Below are positions 1 to 9,072 of a stretch of 64,000 nucleotides of DNA, one piece after another. The notes under the pieces were generated by a model. The model saw only the letters and a program-made list of their open reading frames with translations. It was not told where the DNA came from and ran no database searches. This stretch comes from Streptomyces sp. NBC_00539. GTDB taxonomy: Bacteria > Actinomycetota > Actinomycetes > Streptomycetales > Streptomycetaceae. The DNA is taken from contig NZ_CP107811.1 of assembly GCF_036346105.1 (NCBI RefSeq), positions 4,979,501 through 5,043,500 of the forward strand, in the 5' to 3' direction. The first letter of the stretch is position 1. Each line of letters begins with the position of its first letter. The position numbers were made by a program, and so were the translations under genes.

Positions 1-1769
1 TCGACCTCGAACTCGCCGGCCTCGAGGATGGCCTTGACGGCCGACAGGTACCGGGCCGCGTCCGCGCCGTCCACCAGGCGGTGGTCGTAGGACAGGGTCA
101 GGTACGTCATGTCGCGGACGCCGACGACGGTGCCCTCGGGGGTCTCGATGACCATCGGACGCTTGACGGTGGCACCGATGCCCAGGATGGCGACCTGGTT
201 CGGCGGCACGATGACCGTGTCGAACAGCGCACCGCGCGAGCCGGTGTTGCTGATGGTGAAGGTCGCGCCCGACAGCTCGTCCGGCGTGATCTTGTTGCCG
301 CGGACCTTGGCGGCCAGGTCGGCGGTCGCCTTGGAGATGCCCGCCAGGTTGAGGTCACCGGCACCCTTGATGACCGGGGTCATCAGGCCCTTCTCGGAGT
401 CCACGGCGATGCCGATGTTCTCCGAGTCGAAGTAGGTGATGGTGCCCTCGTCGTCGTTGATCCGGGCGTTGACGACCGCGTGGGCCTTGAGCGCCTGGGC
501 GGCGGCCTTGACGAAGAACGGCATCGGCGAGAGCTTGACGCCCTCACGGGCCTGGAAGGAGGCCTTGGCCTTCTCCCGCAGCTTCATGATCTTGGTGACG
601 TCCACCTCGACCACGGAGCTGAGCTGCGCCTGCGAGTGCAGGGCCTTCATCATGTTGTCGCCGATGACCTTGCGCATGCGGGTCATCTTGACCGTCTGAC
701 CGCGCAGCTCCGACACCGCGGCCGGGGCCTGGGTGGCGGCCGGGGCGGCAGCGGCGGCAACCGGGGCCGGGGCGGCGGCGGCCTTGGCGGCCTCGGCGGC
801 GGCCAGGACGTCCTGCTTGCGGATGCGGCCACCGACACCGGTGCCCGAGACCGTGGACAGGTTGACGCCGGACTCCGAAGCGAGCTTGCGCACCAGCGGG
901 GTCACGTACGCGCCCTCGTCACCGGCCTGGGCCGGGGCGGCGGGGGCGGGGGTGGCGACCGGAGCCGGAGCCGGAGCCGGAGCGGCGACCGGAGCCGGGG
1001 CAGCCGGAGCCGGGGCAGCCGGAGCCGGTGCGGCCACGGGGGCCGGGGCGGGCGCCGGAGCAGCGGCCGGAGCCGGTGCAGCGGCCGGGGCCGGAGCGGC
1101 CGGAGCCGGGGCAGCGGCCGGGGCGGCACCGGCGACGCCGATGACGGCCAGACGCGCGCCGACCTCGGCGGTCTCGTCCTCGCCGACCAGGATCTCCAGC
1201 AGGGTGCCGGAGACCGGCGCGGGGATCTCGGTGTCGACCTTGTCCGTGGAGACCTCGAGCAGCGGCTCGTCGGCCTCGACGGACTCGCCGACCTGCTTGA
1301 GCCAGCGGGTGACGGTGCCCTCGGTGACGGACTCGCCCAGCGCGGGCAGCACGACATCGGTGCCCTCGGCGGAACCGCCACCGGCGGCCGCCTCGGCCGT
1401 CGGGGCCGGAGCCGGGGTCTCGACCTCGGTCGACGGGGCGGCCTGCGGGGCCTCCGGCGCCGGAGCGGCGGCCTCGGCGGCCGGGGCGGCGGTCTCGGCG
1501 GCCGGAGCGGCAGCCTCGGCCGGCGCGCCCGAGCCGTCGTCGATGACGGCCAGCTCGGCGCCGACCTCGACGGTCTCGTCCTCGGCGACCTTGATGGAGG
1601 CCAGGATGCCGGCGACGGGGGACGGGATCTCGGTGTCGACCTTGTCGGTCGAGACTTCGAGCAGCGGCTCGTCGGCCTCGACGCGCTCGCCCTCGGCCTT
1701 GAGCCAACGGGTGACAGTGCCCTCGGACACGCTCTCTCCGAGCGCCGGAAGGGTTACGGAAACCGGCAT
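1..1769 (-). CDS. sucB: Dihydrolipoyllysine acyltransferase (E2), 3' end cut by window
   Basis: E2 core of a 2-oxoacid dehydrogenase complex: it moves an acyl group from lipoyl-lysine to CoA. At least 589 residues are visible, and only the last few C-terminal residues lie outside the window. Two N-terminal lipoyl domains each carry a DKVD motif (lipoyl-lysines near residues 43 and 177). They are joined by Ala/Pro-rich linkers and followed by a peripheral-subunit-binding domain (about 289-325). The catalytic domain ends with the DHRLVDG motif. The ATG at 1769 is chosen because the protein then begins with the lipoyl-domain motif LPALGES. Such proteins are usually annotated as SucB, but in actinobacteria the related DlaT serves pyruvate dehydrogenase, so substrate specificity is open. 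lpdA (E3) lies 53 bp upstream on the same strand, which fits an E3-E2 operon. Confidence 0.93.
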   Translation of the reverse strand, partial: MPVSVTLPALGESVSEGTVTRWLKAEGERVEADEPLLEVSTDKVDTEIPSPVAGILASIKVAEDETVEVGAELAVIDDGSGAPAEAAAPAAETAAPAAEAAAPAPEAPQAAPSTEVETPAPAPTAEAAAGGGSAEGTDVVLPALGESVTEGTVTRWLKQVGESVEADEPLLEVSTDKVDTEIPAPVSGTLLEILVGEDETAEVGARLAVIGVAGAAPAAAPAPAAPAPAAAPAPAAAPAPAPAPVAAPAPAAPAPAAPAPVAAPAPAPAPVATPAPAAPAQAGDEGAYVTPLVRKLASESGVNLSTVSGTGVGGRIRKQDVLAAAEAAKAAAAPAPVAAAAAPAATQAPAAVSELRGQTVKMTRMRKVIGDNMMKALHSQAQLSSVVEVDVTKIMKLREKAKASFQAREGVKLSPMPFFVKAAAQALKAHAVVNARINDDEGTITYFDSENIGIAVDSEKGLMTPVIKGAGDLNLAGISKATADLAAKVRGNKITPDELSGATFTISNTGSRGALFDTVIVPPNQVAILGIGATVKRPMVIETPEGTVVGVRDMTYLTLSYDHRLVDGADAARYLSAVKAILEAGEFEV

Positions 1770-1822
1770 GGTTTCAGTTGCTCCTAACGAAAGTGCGGAA
1801 GTGGTCGTCGCGCCCGTGACGA

Positions 1823-3211
1823 TCAGTCGTGGGAGTGGAGCGGCTTGCCGGCCAGGGCCAGGTGGGCCTCGCCGAGCGCTTCGTTCTGGGTCGGGTGCGC
1901 GTGGATGAGCTGCGCGACCTCGGCCGGCAGGGCCTCCCAGTTGTAGATCAGCTGGGCTTCGCCGACCTGCTCGCCCATCCGGTCACCGACCATGTGGACG
2001 CCGACCACGGCACCGTCCTTGACCTGGACCAGCTTGATCTCGCCCGCGGTCTTGAGGATCTTGCTCTTGCCGTTGCCGGCCAGGTTGTACTTCAGGGCCA
2101 CGACCTTGTCCGCACCGTAGATCTCCTTGGCCTTGGCCTCGGTGATACCGACGGAGGCGACCTCGGGGTGGCAGTAGGTGACGCGGGGAACGCCGTCGTA
2201 GTCGATCGGGACGGTCTTGAGACCGGCCAGGCGCTCCGCCACCAGGATGCCCTCGGCGAAGCCGACGTGCGCGAGCTGGAGGGTCGGGACGAGGTCACCG
2301 ACGGCCGAGATGGTCGGCACGTTGGTCTGCATGTACTCGTCGACCAGGACGTAGCCGCGGTCCATCGCGACGCCCTGCTCCTCGTAGCCCAGGCCCTGCG
2401 AGACCGGGCCGCGGCCGATGGCGACCAGCAGCACCTCGGCCTCGAAGGTCTTGCCGTCGGCGAGGGTGACGCGCACACCGTTCTCGGTGTACTCGGCCTT
2501 GTCGAAGAAGGTGCCCAGGTTGAACTTGATGCCGCGCTTGCGGAACGCGCGCTCCAGGAGCTTGGAGCTGTTCTCGTCCTCGACCGGCACGAGGTGCTTG
2601 AGGCCCTCGATGACGGTGACGTCGGTACCGAAGGACTTCCACGCCGAGGCGAACTCGACGCCGATCACGCCGCCGCCCAGGATGATCGCGGACTCGGGCA
2701 CGCGGTCCAGGACCAGCGCGTGGTCCGAGGAGATGATGCGGTTGCCGTCGATGTTCAGGCCCGGGAGCGACTTCGGCACGGAGCCGGTCGCCAGCAGGAC
2801 GTGACGGCCCTGGACGCGCTGACCGTTCACATCGACGGACGTCGGGGAGGAGAGACGGCCCTCACCCTCGATGTACGTCACCTTGCGGGAGGCGACGAGA
2901 CCCTGCAGGCCCTTGTACAGGCCCGAGATGACGTCGTCCTTGTACTTGTGCACGCCCGCGATGTCGATGCCCTCGAAAGAGGCCTTGACACCGAACTGAG
3001 CGGCTTCGCGCGCCTGGTCCGCGATCTCACCGGCGTGCAGCAGAGCCTTCGTGGGGATGCAGCCGTTGTGCAGGCAGGTGCCACCGAGCTTGTTCTTCTC
3101 GATCAGCGCAACGTCGAGACCCAGCTGGGAGGCGCGCAGCGCCGCGGCGTAACCGCCACTGCCACCGCCGAGGATCACTAGGTCGAAAACGGTGCTGGCG
3201 TCGTTCGCCAC
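1823..3211 (-). CDS. lpdA: Dihydrolipoyl dehydrogenase (E3)
   Basis: Flavoprotein that reoxidises dihydrolipoamide of 2-oxoacid dehydrogenase complexes with NAD+. The 462-aa length is normal for the family. The FAD-binding motif GGGSGG sits at residues 15-20. The redox-active disulfide motif GGTCLHNGC follows (Cys46 and Cys51). The C-terminal dimerisation domain carries the HAHPTQNE active-site base motif. An ATG further upstream is possible, but the GTG at 3211 is preceded by GGAGG at 7-nt spacing and starts the protein just before the FAD fold. The gene probably leads an operon with the E2 gene directly downstream. Confidence 0.96.
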   Translation of the reverse strand: MANDASTVFDLVILGGGSGGYAAALRASQLGLDVALIEKNKLGGTCLHNGCIPTKALLHAGEIADQAREAAQFGVKASFEGIDIAGVHKYKDDVISGLYKGLQGLVASRKVTYIEGEGRLSSPTSVDVNGQRVQGRHVLLATGSVPKSLPGLNIDGNRIISSDHALVLDRVPESAIILGGGVIGVEFASAWKSFGTDVTVIEGLKHLVPVEDENSSKLLERAFRKRGIKFNLGTFFDKAEYTENGVRVTLADGKTFEAEVLLVAIGRGPVSQGLGYEEQGVAMDRGYVLVDEYMQTNVPTISAVGDLVPTLQLAHVGFAEGILVAERLAGLKTVPIDYDGVPRVTYCHPEVASVGITEAKAKEIYGADKVVALKYNLAGNGKSKILKTAGEIKLVQVKDGAVVGVHMVGDRMGEQVGEAQLIYNWEALPAEVAQLIHAHPTQNEALGEAHLALAGKPLHSHD

Positions 3212-3449
3212 GTCACGTCCTCCATGCATGTGCGCCGGGCACCGGTCCTCTGTGACCGGGCGGCGGCTGGTATTCGGCCGCTTGTTTCTTCGGCCCTGTG
3301 GTGGGGGCCCTGTCCTGCCGAGAACCCATCTTCGCATTTGTCGGGGGAACGCGGGACGCCGGGCCCCGGCTGGGAACGGCCGTTCCGCCGGAATCGGGGT
3401 TACCAGTGCGTAGAAAACTACTGATCGTCGAGATTACGTCCACAGCGAA

Positions 3450-3484
3450 CGCGCCCCGGGACCTCGTCCGGGTCCCGGGGCGCG
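3450..3484 (-). terminator. Terminator hairpin after pepA
   Basis: Perfect 14-bp inverted repeat (3450-3463 with 3471-3484) around a 7-nt loop, 20 bp past the pepA stop codon. It separates pepA from lpdA on the minus strand. No U-tract follows, as is usual in Streptomyces. The rest of 3212-3449 holds the lpdA leader, with no further feature seen. Confidence 0.8.
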
Positions 3485-3503
3485 TGAGCACGAGGCGGTG
3501 GCG

Positions 3504-5045
3504 TCAGCCGAGGTCGCCCGTCGCGGTGCGCTCGGCCAGCCGCACCAGGGTGCGCACGGCCGAGCCGGTGCCGCCCTTGGGGGTGTAGCCGTACGGGGCG
3601 CCCTCGTGGAAGGCGGGGCCCGCGATGTCGAGGTGGGCCCAGGTGATGCCCTCGCCGACGAACTCCTGGAGGAAGAGGCCGGCCACCAGGCCGCCGCCCA
3701 TGCGGACACCCATGTTGGCGATGTCGGCGGTGGGGGAGTCCATGGTCTTGCGCAGGTCCTCGGGGAGCGGCATCGGCCAGGCGGCCTCGCCGACCTCCTC
3801 CGCGATCTCGTGGATCGAGGTGCGGAAGGCGTCGTCGTTCGCCATGATCCCGAAGGTGCGGTCGCCCAGCGCCAGCACCATCGCGCCGGTCAGGGTCGCG
3901 ACGTCGACGATCGCGTCCGGGTTCTCCTCGCTGGCGCGGGTCAGCGCGTCACCCAGGACCAGGCGGCCCTCGGCGTCGGTGTTGAGGACCTCGACGGTCT
4001 TGCCGCTGTACATGCGCAGCACGTCACCGGGCTTGGTGGCGGAGCCGGAGGGCATGTTCTCGGCGAGCGCGAGCCAGCCGGTGACGTTGACCTGGAGGCC
4101 CAGCTTGGCGGCCGCGACGACGGAGGCGAAGACGGCGGCGGCGCCGGCCATGTCGCACTTCATCGTCTCGTTGTGGCCGGCCGGCTTGAGGGAGATGCCG
4201 CCCGAGTCGTAGGTGATGCCCTTGCCGACGAAGGCGAGGGTCTTCTCCGCCTTGGGGTGGGTGTAGGACAGCTTGACCAGCCGCGGCGGGTTCTCGGAGC
4301 CCTTGCCGACGCCCATGATGCCGCCGAAGCCGCCCTTGACCAGGGCCTTCTCGTCCAGCACCTGGACCTTGACGCCGTTCTCCTTCGCGGTCGCGGTGGC
4401 GACGGCGGCGAAGGCCTCGGGGGTGAGGTCGTTCGGCGGGGTGTTGACCAGGTCGCGAGCGATGTTGACCTCGGTCGCGACGACGGTGGCGCGCTCGGCG
4501 GCGGCCTTGTGTTCCTTGTCGCGCGGCTTGGCGCCGAGCAGGACGACCTCGGCCAGCGGCTGCTTCGGGCCGCCGTTCTTCGCACCGCTCTTCGCGACCT
4601 TGTCCTCGCCGCCCTGGTAGGCGGTGAAGGCGTACGCGCCGAGCAGCGCGCCCTCGGCGACGGCGGTGACGGCGGAGGCGTCGTCCAGGGGAAGGGCGAA
4701 GGCGGCCTTCTTCGTGCCGTGCAGGGCGCGGGCGGCAGCGCCGGCGGCGCGGCGCAGGGCCTCCTCGTCGTACGACTCGTCCTGCTCCGGTACGGAGCCG
4801 AGCCCGACGGCCAGCACGACCGGGACCTTGACGCCGGCGGGCGCGGGCAGCTTGGTGACCTCGCCTTCGGCGCCCGAGGCGCCCATGGCGTCGAGCACGG
4901 CGGCCAGCTTTCCGTCGAACGCCTTGTCCACGGCCTCGGCGCCCGCGGCGACGACGGGCCCCTTCGGGCCCTTCGCCACGCCGACCACGAGGGCGTCGGC
5001 GCGGAGCGTCGCCGCGCCGGCAGTGCTGAGAGTCAGAGCAGTCAC
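3504..5045 (-). CDS. pepA: Leucyl aminopeptidase (peptidase family M17)
   Basis: Cytosolic two-metal exopeptidase that removes N-terminal residues from peptides. It has 513 residues, normal for M17. The N-terminal macro-domain-like half is followed by the catalytic half, with the metal-binding GKGITYDSGG segment near residue 274 and the family signature NTDAEGRLVLGD at about 355-366. The GTG at 5045 starts the protein with MTALTLS; the ribosome binding site there is weak. It stands as its own unit, with a terminator downstream and a 353-bp intergenic region upstream shared with the divergent polysaccharide cluster. M17 proteins can also act as DNA-binding regulators in other bacteria, which cannot be judged here. 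Confidence 0.95.
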   Translation of the reverse strand: MTALTLSTAGAATLRADALVVGVAKGPKGPVVAAGAEAVDKAFDGKLAAVLDAMGASGAEGEVTKLPAPAGVKVPVVLAVGLGSVPEQDESYDEEALRRAAGAAARALHGTKKAAFALPLDDASAVTAVAEGALLGAYAFTAYQGGEDKVAKSGAKNGGPKQPLAEVVLLGAKPRDKEHKAAAERATVVATEVNIARDLVNTPPNDLTPEAFAAVATATAKENGVKVQVLDEKALVKGGFGGIMGVGKGSENPPRLVKLSYTHPKAEKTLAFVGKGITYDSGGISLKPAGHNETMKCDMAGAAAVFASVVAAAKLGLQVNVTGWLALAENMPSGSATKPGDVLRMYSGKTVEVLNTDAEGRLVLGDALTRASEENPDAIVDVATLTGAMVLALGDRTFGIMANDDAFRTSIHEIAEEVGEAAWPMPLPEDLRKTMDSPTADIANMGVRMGGGLVAGLFLQEFVGEGITWAHLDIAGPAFHEGAPYGYTPKGGTGSAVRTLVRLAERTATGDLG

Positions 5046-5398
5046 GGTGGTGAAGTCTCGCTTCCGTTTGTGTATGTGTGCGCTGCGGTCGCGTCAGGGT
5101 CGCCGGCCGCTCCGCAGCGATCGTATTCGGGCGCGGCGGCACCCGGAAACGAGCCTACGCGTACGCGGTCGTCCGTACGTCACTCGAAGGTTTGGCAAGT
5201 TGTTCGACGGGACCACTGACAGGTTCACCCATCTGTGGTCTCTGTTCCAGGTTTGCGCTTTAGACCTGACGAGGTCCTAGAGACTCGACCCACTCTCGCA
5301 AGGGGGCGTGGGGTCCCTTTGCATGATTTCCACAGAGCCTCCCCGGTCGGCCGTCCGCCATGGCCGTCGCCGAGGGAGCCTGCGGGGGGAAGGCCGAA
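5046..5398. promoter_or_regulatory. Divergent intergenic region pepA / exopolysaccharide cluster
   Basis: 353 bp without a plausible gene. It must hold the promoters for pepA (minus) and for the five-gene polysaccharide cluster (plus). Two inverted repeats stand out: GACCAC (5211-5216) with GTGGTC (5235-5240), and a compact GACCT-GACG-AGGTC at 5263-5276. Either could be an operator or a leader hairpin of the plus-strand cluster. No convincing -35/-10 pair could be fixed by eye. Confidence 0.45.
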
Positions 5399-7432
5399 AT
5401 GGTCAGCAAGAGCAAGAACCGGATGAACAGGCTCGCGGCGGCGATGGCCGCGACAGCGCTGATGTCCGTGGCGGTGCCCGCGGCGACCGCCCAGGCGGCC
5501 ACCGTCGTACCGCGCATCGACCTGAGGGTGCTGGTCGTCGACGACGGCGGCAGCTCGGTCGCGGCGATCACCGCCGAACTCCGGGACACCGGAGTCCCCT
5601 ACACCCGCGTCGACCTGGGCAGCAGCAGCCGCCCGGTCATCGACGCGGCCTTCCTGAGCGACACCGTCGACGGCCGGCCGCGCGCCAAGTTCCAGGGTGT
5701 CGTCCTGCCCAACGAGAACCCCTTCGGCGCGGGTTCCGCCGAGTCCGCCGCGCTCACCGCCTACGAGACGGCGTACGGCATCCGCCAGGTGGACGCCTAC
5801 ACCTGGGCGCACCCCGAAGTCGGCCTGGAATACACCGACAACGGCGGCTACGGCGGCACCCTCGACGGCACCCAGGCGGCCGTCACCGCAGCGGGCAAGG
5901 CCGGCCCGTTCGGCTACCTCGGGGGACTGGTCGCCTTCGAGGACAACTCGCCGCTGATCCCGGAGAGCTACGGGTTCATCGCCAAGCCCCGCACCGGCTA
6001 CACCAGCTACCTCGACGCCCCCGTCGGATCGGGACGCGCCTCGCTGCTCGGCGAGTACGCCCACGACGGGCGCAGCGAACTGGTCGTCACCTTCGGCTAC
6101 AACCAGTACCAGCAGCAGTTCCGGCTGCTGGCCCGGGGCATCGTCGAATGGCTGACCCAGGGCGTCCACCTCGGCCAGGAGCGCAACTACTTCGCCGTCC
6201 ACGTCGACGACGTCTTCGCCCCGGACGCCCGCTGGGACCGGGCCCTCAACTGCACGCCGGGCGACTACGCCTGCGCGGGCGGCGAGGGCAAGGAGAGCAC
6301 CATCCGGATGAGCGCTGCCGACGCCCAGTACGCGGTGCAGTGGCAGAAGAGCAAGAACTTCAAGCTCGACATGCTCTTCAACGCCGGCGCCGGGGAGGAG
6401 TGGAAGACGGAGAACGGCGGCACCGACGCCCTGACCGCACAGCTCGTCGCCGACCGGGCCCAGTTCCGCTGGATGAACCACACCTACACCCACCCCTTCC
6501 TCGGCTGCGTCCAGGACGTCACCACCGTCCCCTGGACCTGCACGAAGAACGCCCAGGGCGCCATCAACTGGATGAGCCGCGCCGACATCTCCGCCCAGAT
6601 CCGCGACAACAACAACTGGGCCGCCTCCAAGGGCATCACCACCGACCGCTCCGAGATCGTCACCGGCGAGCACTCCGGCCTCAAGACCCTGCCGCAGCAG
6701 ACGGTCGACAACCCGAACCTGGCGGGCGCTTTCGCCGACAACGGGATCAAGTGGGCCGGCAGCGACAGCTCGCGCGAGCCCGGGCAGCGCGCGGTCGGCG
6801 CCGCCCTGACCGTCCCCCGCTACCCGATGAACGTGTACTACAACACGGGCACCAACGCGGAGATGGCCGACGAGTACAACTGGATCTACACCAGCCGCGC
6901 CCAGGGCGGCAGCGGCGCCTGCGAGGACAACCCGGCGACCTCCACCTGCCTGCCCGCGCCGCTCGACGCCGCCACCGGCTACCTCGACTACATCGTCCCC
7001 GCCGAGGCCCGCACCGCCCTGCGCCACGTCCTGAACAACGACCCGCGCCCGCACTACGTCCACCAGTCCAACCTCGCCGAGGACCGCACCCTCTACCCGG
7101 TCCTCAACCAGGTCCTCGACACCTACCGCACCCTGTACGCCCCCAGCGCCCCGCTCGTGAACCAGAGCATGAAGGACAGCGGCGTCGAGCTCGGCCGCCG
7201 CGCCGCCTGGGACGCCGCCCTCGCCGCCAACAAGGTCACCGCCTACCGCATCGGCAAGGACGTCACCGTCAAGGCGCCCTCGGGCGTGGTCGCACCCGTC
7301 ACGGCGCCCGCCGGGACCAAGAAGCAGCTCCTGCTCGGCACCGCGGACTTCGGCACCGCGTACGCCGGCACCCGCTCCGCGTGGACGTCCCCGGAGCTCC
7401 TCCAGTCGGCGGTCACGCTCAAGCTGGCCTGA
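5399..7432 (+). CDS. Secreted Agd3-like polysaccharide deacetylase (CE18-like)
   Basis: 677-aa exported protein. A basic N-terminus, hydrophobic core and AQA cleavage site near residue 34 form a Sec signal peptide. Two metal-site motifs of NodB-type de-N-acetylases are visible: HVDDVF at 268-273 (metal-binding Asp) and HTYTHP at 361-366 (the HxxxH pair). The layout, a roughly 230-residue N-terminal region before a central deacetylase domain, resembles Agd3 of Aspergillus fumigatus, the CE18 enzyme that deacetylates GalNAc in galactosaminogalactan. The ATG at 5399 follows GGGGGAAGG; an earlier in-frame start at 5360 would add 13 residues ahead of the signal peptide. It leads a five-gene set with a PelF-like transferase and GH135 and GH114 hydrolases, so it probably deacetylates the exported hexosamine polymer. 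The fold assignment is by motif and context. Confidence 0.78.
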   Translation: MVSKSKNRMNRLAAAMAATALMSVAVPAATAQAATVVPRIDLRVLVVDDGGSSVAAITAELRDTGVPYTRVDLGSSSRPVIDAAFLSDTVDGRPRAKFQGVVLPNENPFGAGSAESAALTAYETAYGIRQVDAYTWAHPEVGLEYTDNGGYGGTLDGTQAAVTAAGKAGPFGYLGGLVAFEDNSPLIPESYGFIAKPRTGYTSYLDAPVGSGRASLLGEYAHDGRSELVVTFGYNQYQQQFRLLARGIVEWLTQGVHLGQERNYFAVHVDDVFAPDARWDRALNCTPGDYACAGGEGKESTIRMSAADAQYAVQWQKSKNFKLDMLFNAGAGEEWKTENGGTDALTAQLVADRAQFRWMNHTYTHPFLGCVQDVTTVPWTCTKNAQGAINWMSRADISAQIRDNNNWAASKGITTDRSEIVTGEHSGLKTLPQQTVDNPNLAGAFADNGIKWAGSDSSREPGQRAVGAALTVPRYPMNVYYNTGTNAEMADEYNWIYTSRAQGGSGACEDNPATSTCLPAPLDAATGYLDYIVPAEARTALRHVLNNDPRPHYVHQSNLAEDRTLYPVLNQVLDTYRTLYAPSAPLVNQSMKDSGVELGRRAAWDAALAANKVTAYRIGKDVTVKAPSGVVAPVTAPAGTKKQLLLGTADFGTAYAGTRSAWTSPELLQSAVTLKLA

Positions 7433-7557
7433 CGGCCGCCCCGGCCGTACGCCCGGCCGGAACCGCTCCACTCACCCGCGTACGCAGCATCACCTTGCGC
7501 CGGCGCTCCGCGAACCACGGGCGCCGGCCCCTTTTCCGTCCTGGGGGGACACACCGC

Positions 7558-9072
7558 ATGAGCCATGGGCGTCACGTCACCATGCTCACCGAAGGCACCT
7601 ACCCGCACGTCCACGGGGGCGTCAGCACCTGGTGCGACCAGCTGGTCCGGGGAATGCCGGAGGTCGACTTCAACGTCATAGCCCTGACCGGCTCCGGACG
7701 CGAGCCGGTCACCTGGGAACTGCCCCGCAACGTCTACCGGCACACCGCCGTGCCGCTCTGGGGCCCGCCGCCGCCCCGCACGCTCCGCGCGGCCCTGCGC
7801 GGCAAGGCCCGGCGCCGCTTCACCGACACCTACGAAGCCTTCCTGCTGTCGATGCTCGACCCCGCGCGCGGCGGATTCTCCGAAGCCCTGCGCGAACTGG
7901 CCCTGCTGGCCCGCTCCGGCCGCCTCGCCCCCGCCCTGCGCTCCGAGTCCGTCCTGCGGCTGCTGATGGACCTGTGGACCCGCCCGGGCACGGGCACCGC
8001 CGCGGCCGAGCCCACCATCCACGACGCGCTGACCGCCACCGACCTGCTGGAACACGCGCTGCGCCCGCTCGGGGTCCGCATCCCGCGCGACAGCGTCTCC
8101 CACGCCGTCAGCAGCGGCCTCGCCACCTTGCCGGCGCTCGCCGCGAAACACCTCGACCAGGTGCCCTTCCTGCTCACCGAGCACGGCATCTACCTGCGCG
8201 AGCGCTACCTCGGCTACCGCACCGCCGAACAACGCTGGCCGGTCAAGGCCCTCCTGCTCGGCTTCTACCGGGAGCTGAACACCGAGGGCTACCGGCAGGC
8301 CGACCTGATCACCCCCTGCAACCAGTACAACCGCCGCTGGGAAGAGCGCGGAGGCGCCGCCTCCGACCGCATCCGCACCGTCTACAACGGCGTCGACCCG
8401 CACGCCTTCCCCGAGGCCGGCCCCGAACCCGAGGTGCCCACCCTCAGCTGGTGCGGCCGCGTCGACCCCATCAAGGACCTCGAAACCCTCATCCGCGCCT
8501 ACGCGTTCATGCGACAGGAGATCCCCGCCCTGCGGTTGCGCCTCTTCGGCCCGGTCCCGGCCGGCTGCGAGGACTACAAGCTGCGCCTGGAGAAGCTCGC
8601 CGCCGAAATCGGGGTGTCCGACGGCGTCACCTTCGAGGGCCGCATCGCGCAGGTCGCCCAGGCCTACGCGGCCGGCTCGGTCGTCATGCTCTCCTCCATC
8701 AGCGAGGGCTTCCCGTTCAGCATCATCGAAGCCATGTCCTGCGGCCGCACCACCGTCTCCACCGACGTCGGCGGAGTGCGCGAGGCCGTCGGCGACACCG
8801 GGCTGGTCGTCCCGCCCCGCGAACCCGAGACCATGGCACGCGCCACCCTCGCCCTGCTCCGCGACGACGTGCGCCGCGCCGAACTCGGCCGGCTGTCCCG
8901 CAAACGGGTCGTGGAGAAGTTCACCCTCCACCAGTCCGTGGACGGGTTCCGCCACATCTACCGGGAACTCGCGGGCCAGCCCGTCCTGCCGGTCCACCCG
9001 GGCGACGACTGGACCCAGCGCCTGGCCGACCCCTGGTACCGGGAGCTCGCCGCCGAAGGGAACCCGTGGTGA
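7558..9072 (+). CDS. pelF: PelF-like family 4 glycosyltransferase
   Basis: 504-aa cytoplasmic GT-B glycosyltransferase, close in length to PelF of Pseudomonas. The N-terminus has the PelF-type signature TEGTYPHVHGGVSTW (residues 11-25). The C-terminal nucleotide-sugar domain contains the VDPIKD segment (Lys306) and the GT4 E-x7-E motif (Glu383, Glu391). The ATG at 7558 is preceded by a GGGGGGA ribosome binding site. PelF polymerises a hexosamine (GalNAc/GlcNAc-type) chain in Pel synthesis; the donor here is inferred, not shown. The stop overlaps the start of the next gene by 4 bp, so the membrane protein is probably its partner in polymerisation and export. A longer reading frame runs upstream to 5308, but it only shadows the deacetylase gene in another frame. 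Confidence 0.85.
   Translation: MSHGRHVTMLTEGTYPHVHGGVSTWCDQLVRGMPEVDFNVIALTGSGREPVTWELPRNVYRHTAVPLWGPPPPRTLRAALRGKARRRFTDTYEAFLLSMLDPARGGFSEALRELALLARSGRLAPALRSESVLRLLMDLWTRPGTGTAAAEPTIHDALTATDLLEHALRPLGVRIPRDSVSHAVSSGLATLPALAAKHLDQVPFLLTEHGIYLRERYLGYRTAEQRWPVKALLLGFYRELNTEGYRQADLITPCNQYNRRWEERGGAASDRIRTVYNGVDPHAFPEAGPEPEVPTLSWCGRVDPIKDLETLIRAYAFMRQEIPALRLRLFGPVPAGCEDYKLRLEKLAAEIGVSDGVTFEGRIAQVAQAYAAGSVVMLSSISEGFPFSIIEAMSCGRTTVSTDVGGVREAVGDTGLVVPPREPETMARATLALLRDDVRRAELGRLSRKRVVEKFTLHQSVDGFRHIYRELAGQPVLPVHPGDDWTQRLADPWYRELAAEGNPW

Noticed and set aside
935-1130. Repetitive GC-rich block that could look like a repeat array
   Set aside because: It encodes the Ala/Pro linker of the E2 protein; there are no spacers and the repeats are short and imperfect.
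81-1787. 568-codon plus-strand frame over the E2 gene
   Set aside because: Low-complexity Gly/Asp/Arg translation opposite a well-conserved gene with lipoyl domains.
5225-7471. 748-codon minus-strand frame opposite the deacetylase gene
   Set aside because: No recognisable domain; the composition is Gly/Val/Asp-rich as in antisense of coding DNA; the plus strand has a signal peptide and catalytic motifs.
5308-7557. Upstream extension of the GT4 frame
   Set aside because: It overlaps the whole deacetylase gene in another frame, and the ATG at 7558 has its own strong ribosome binding site.
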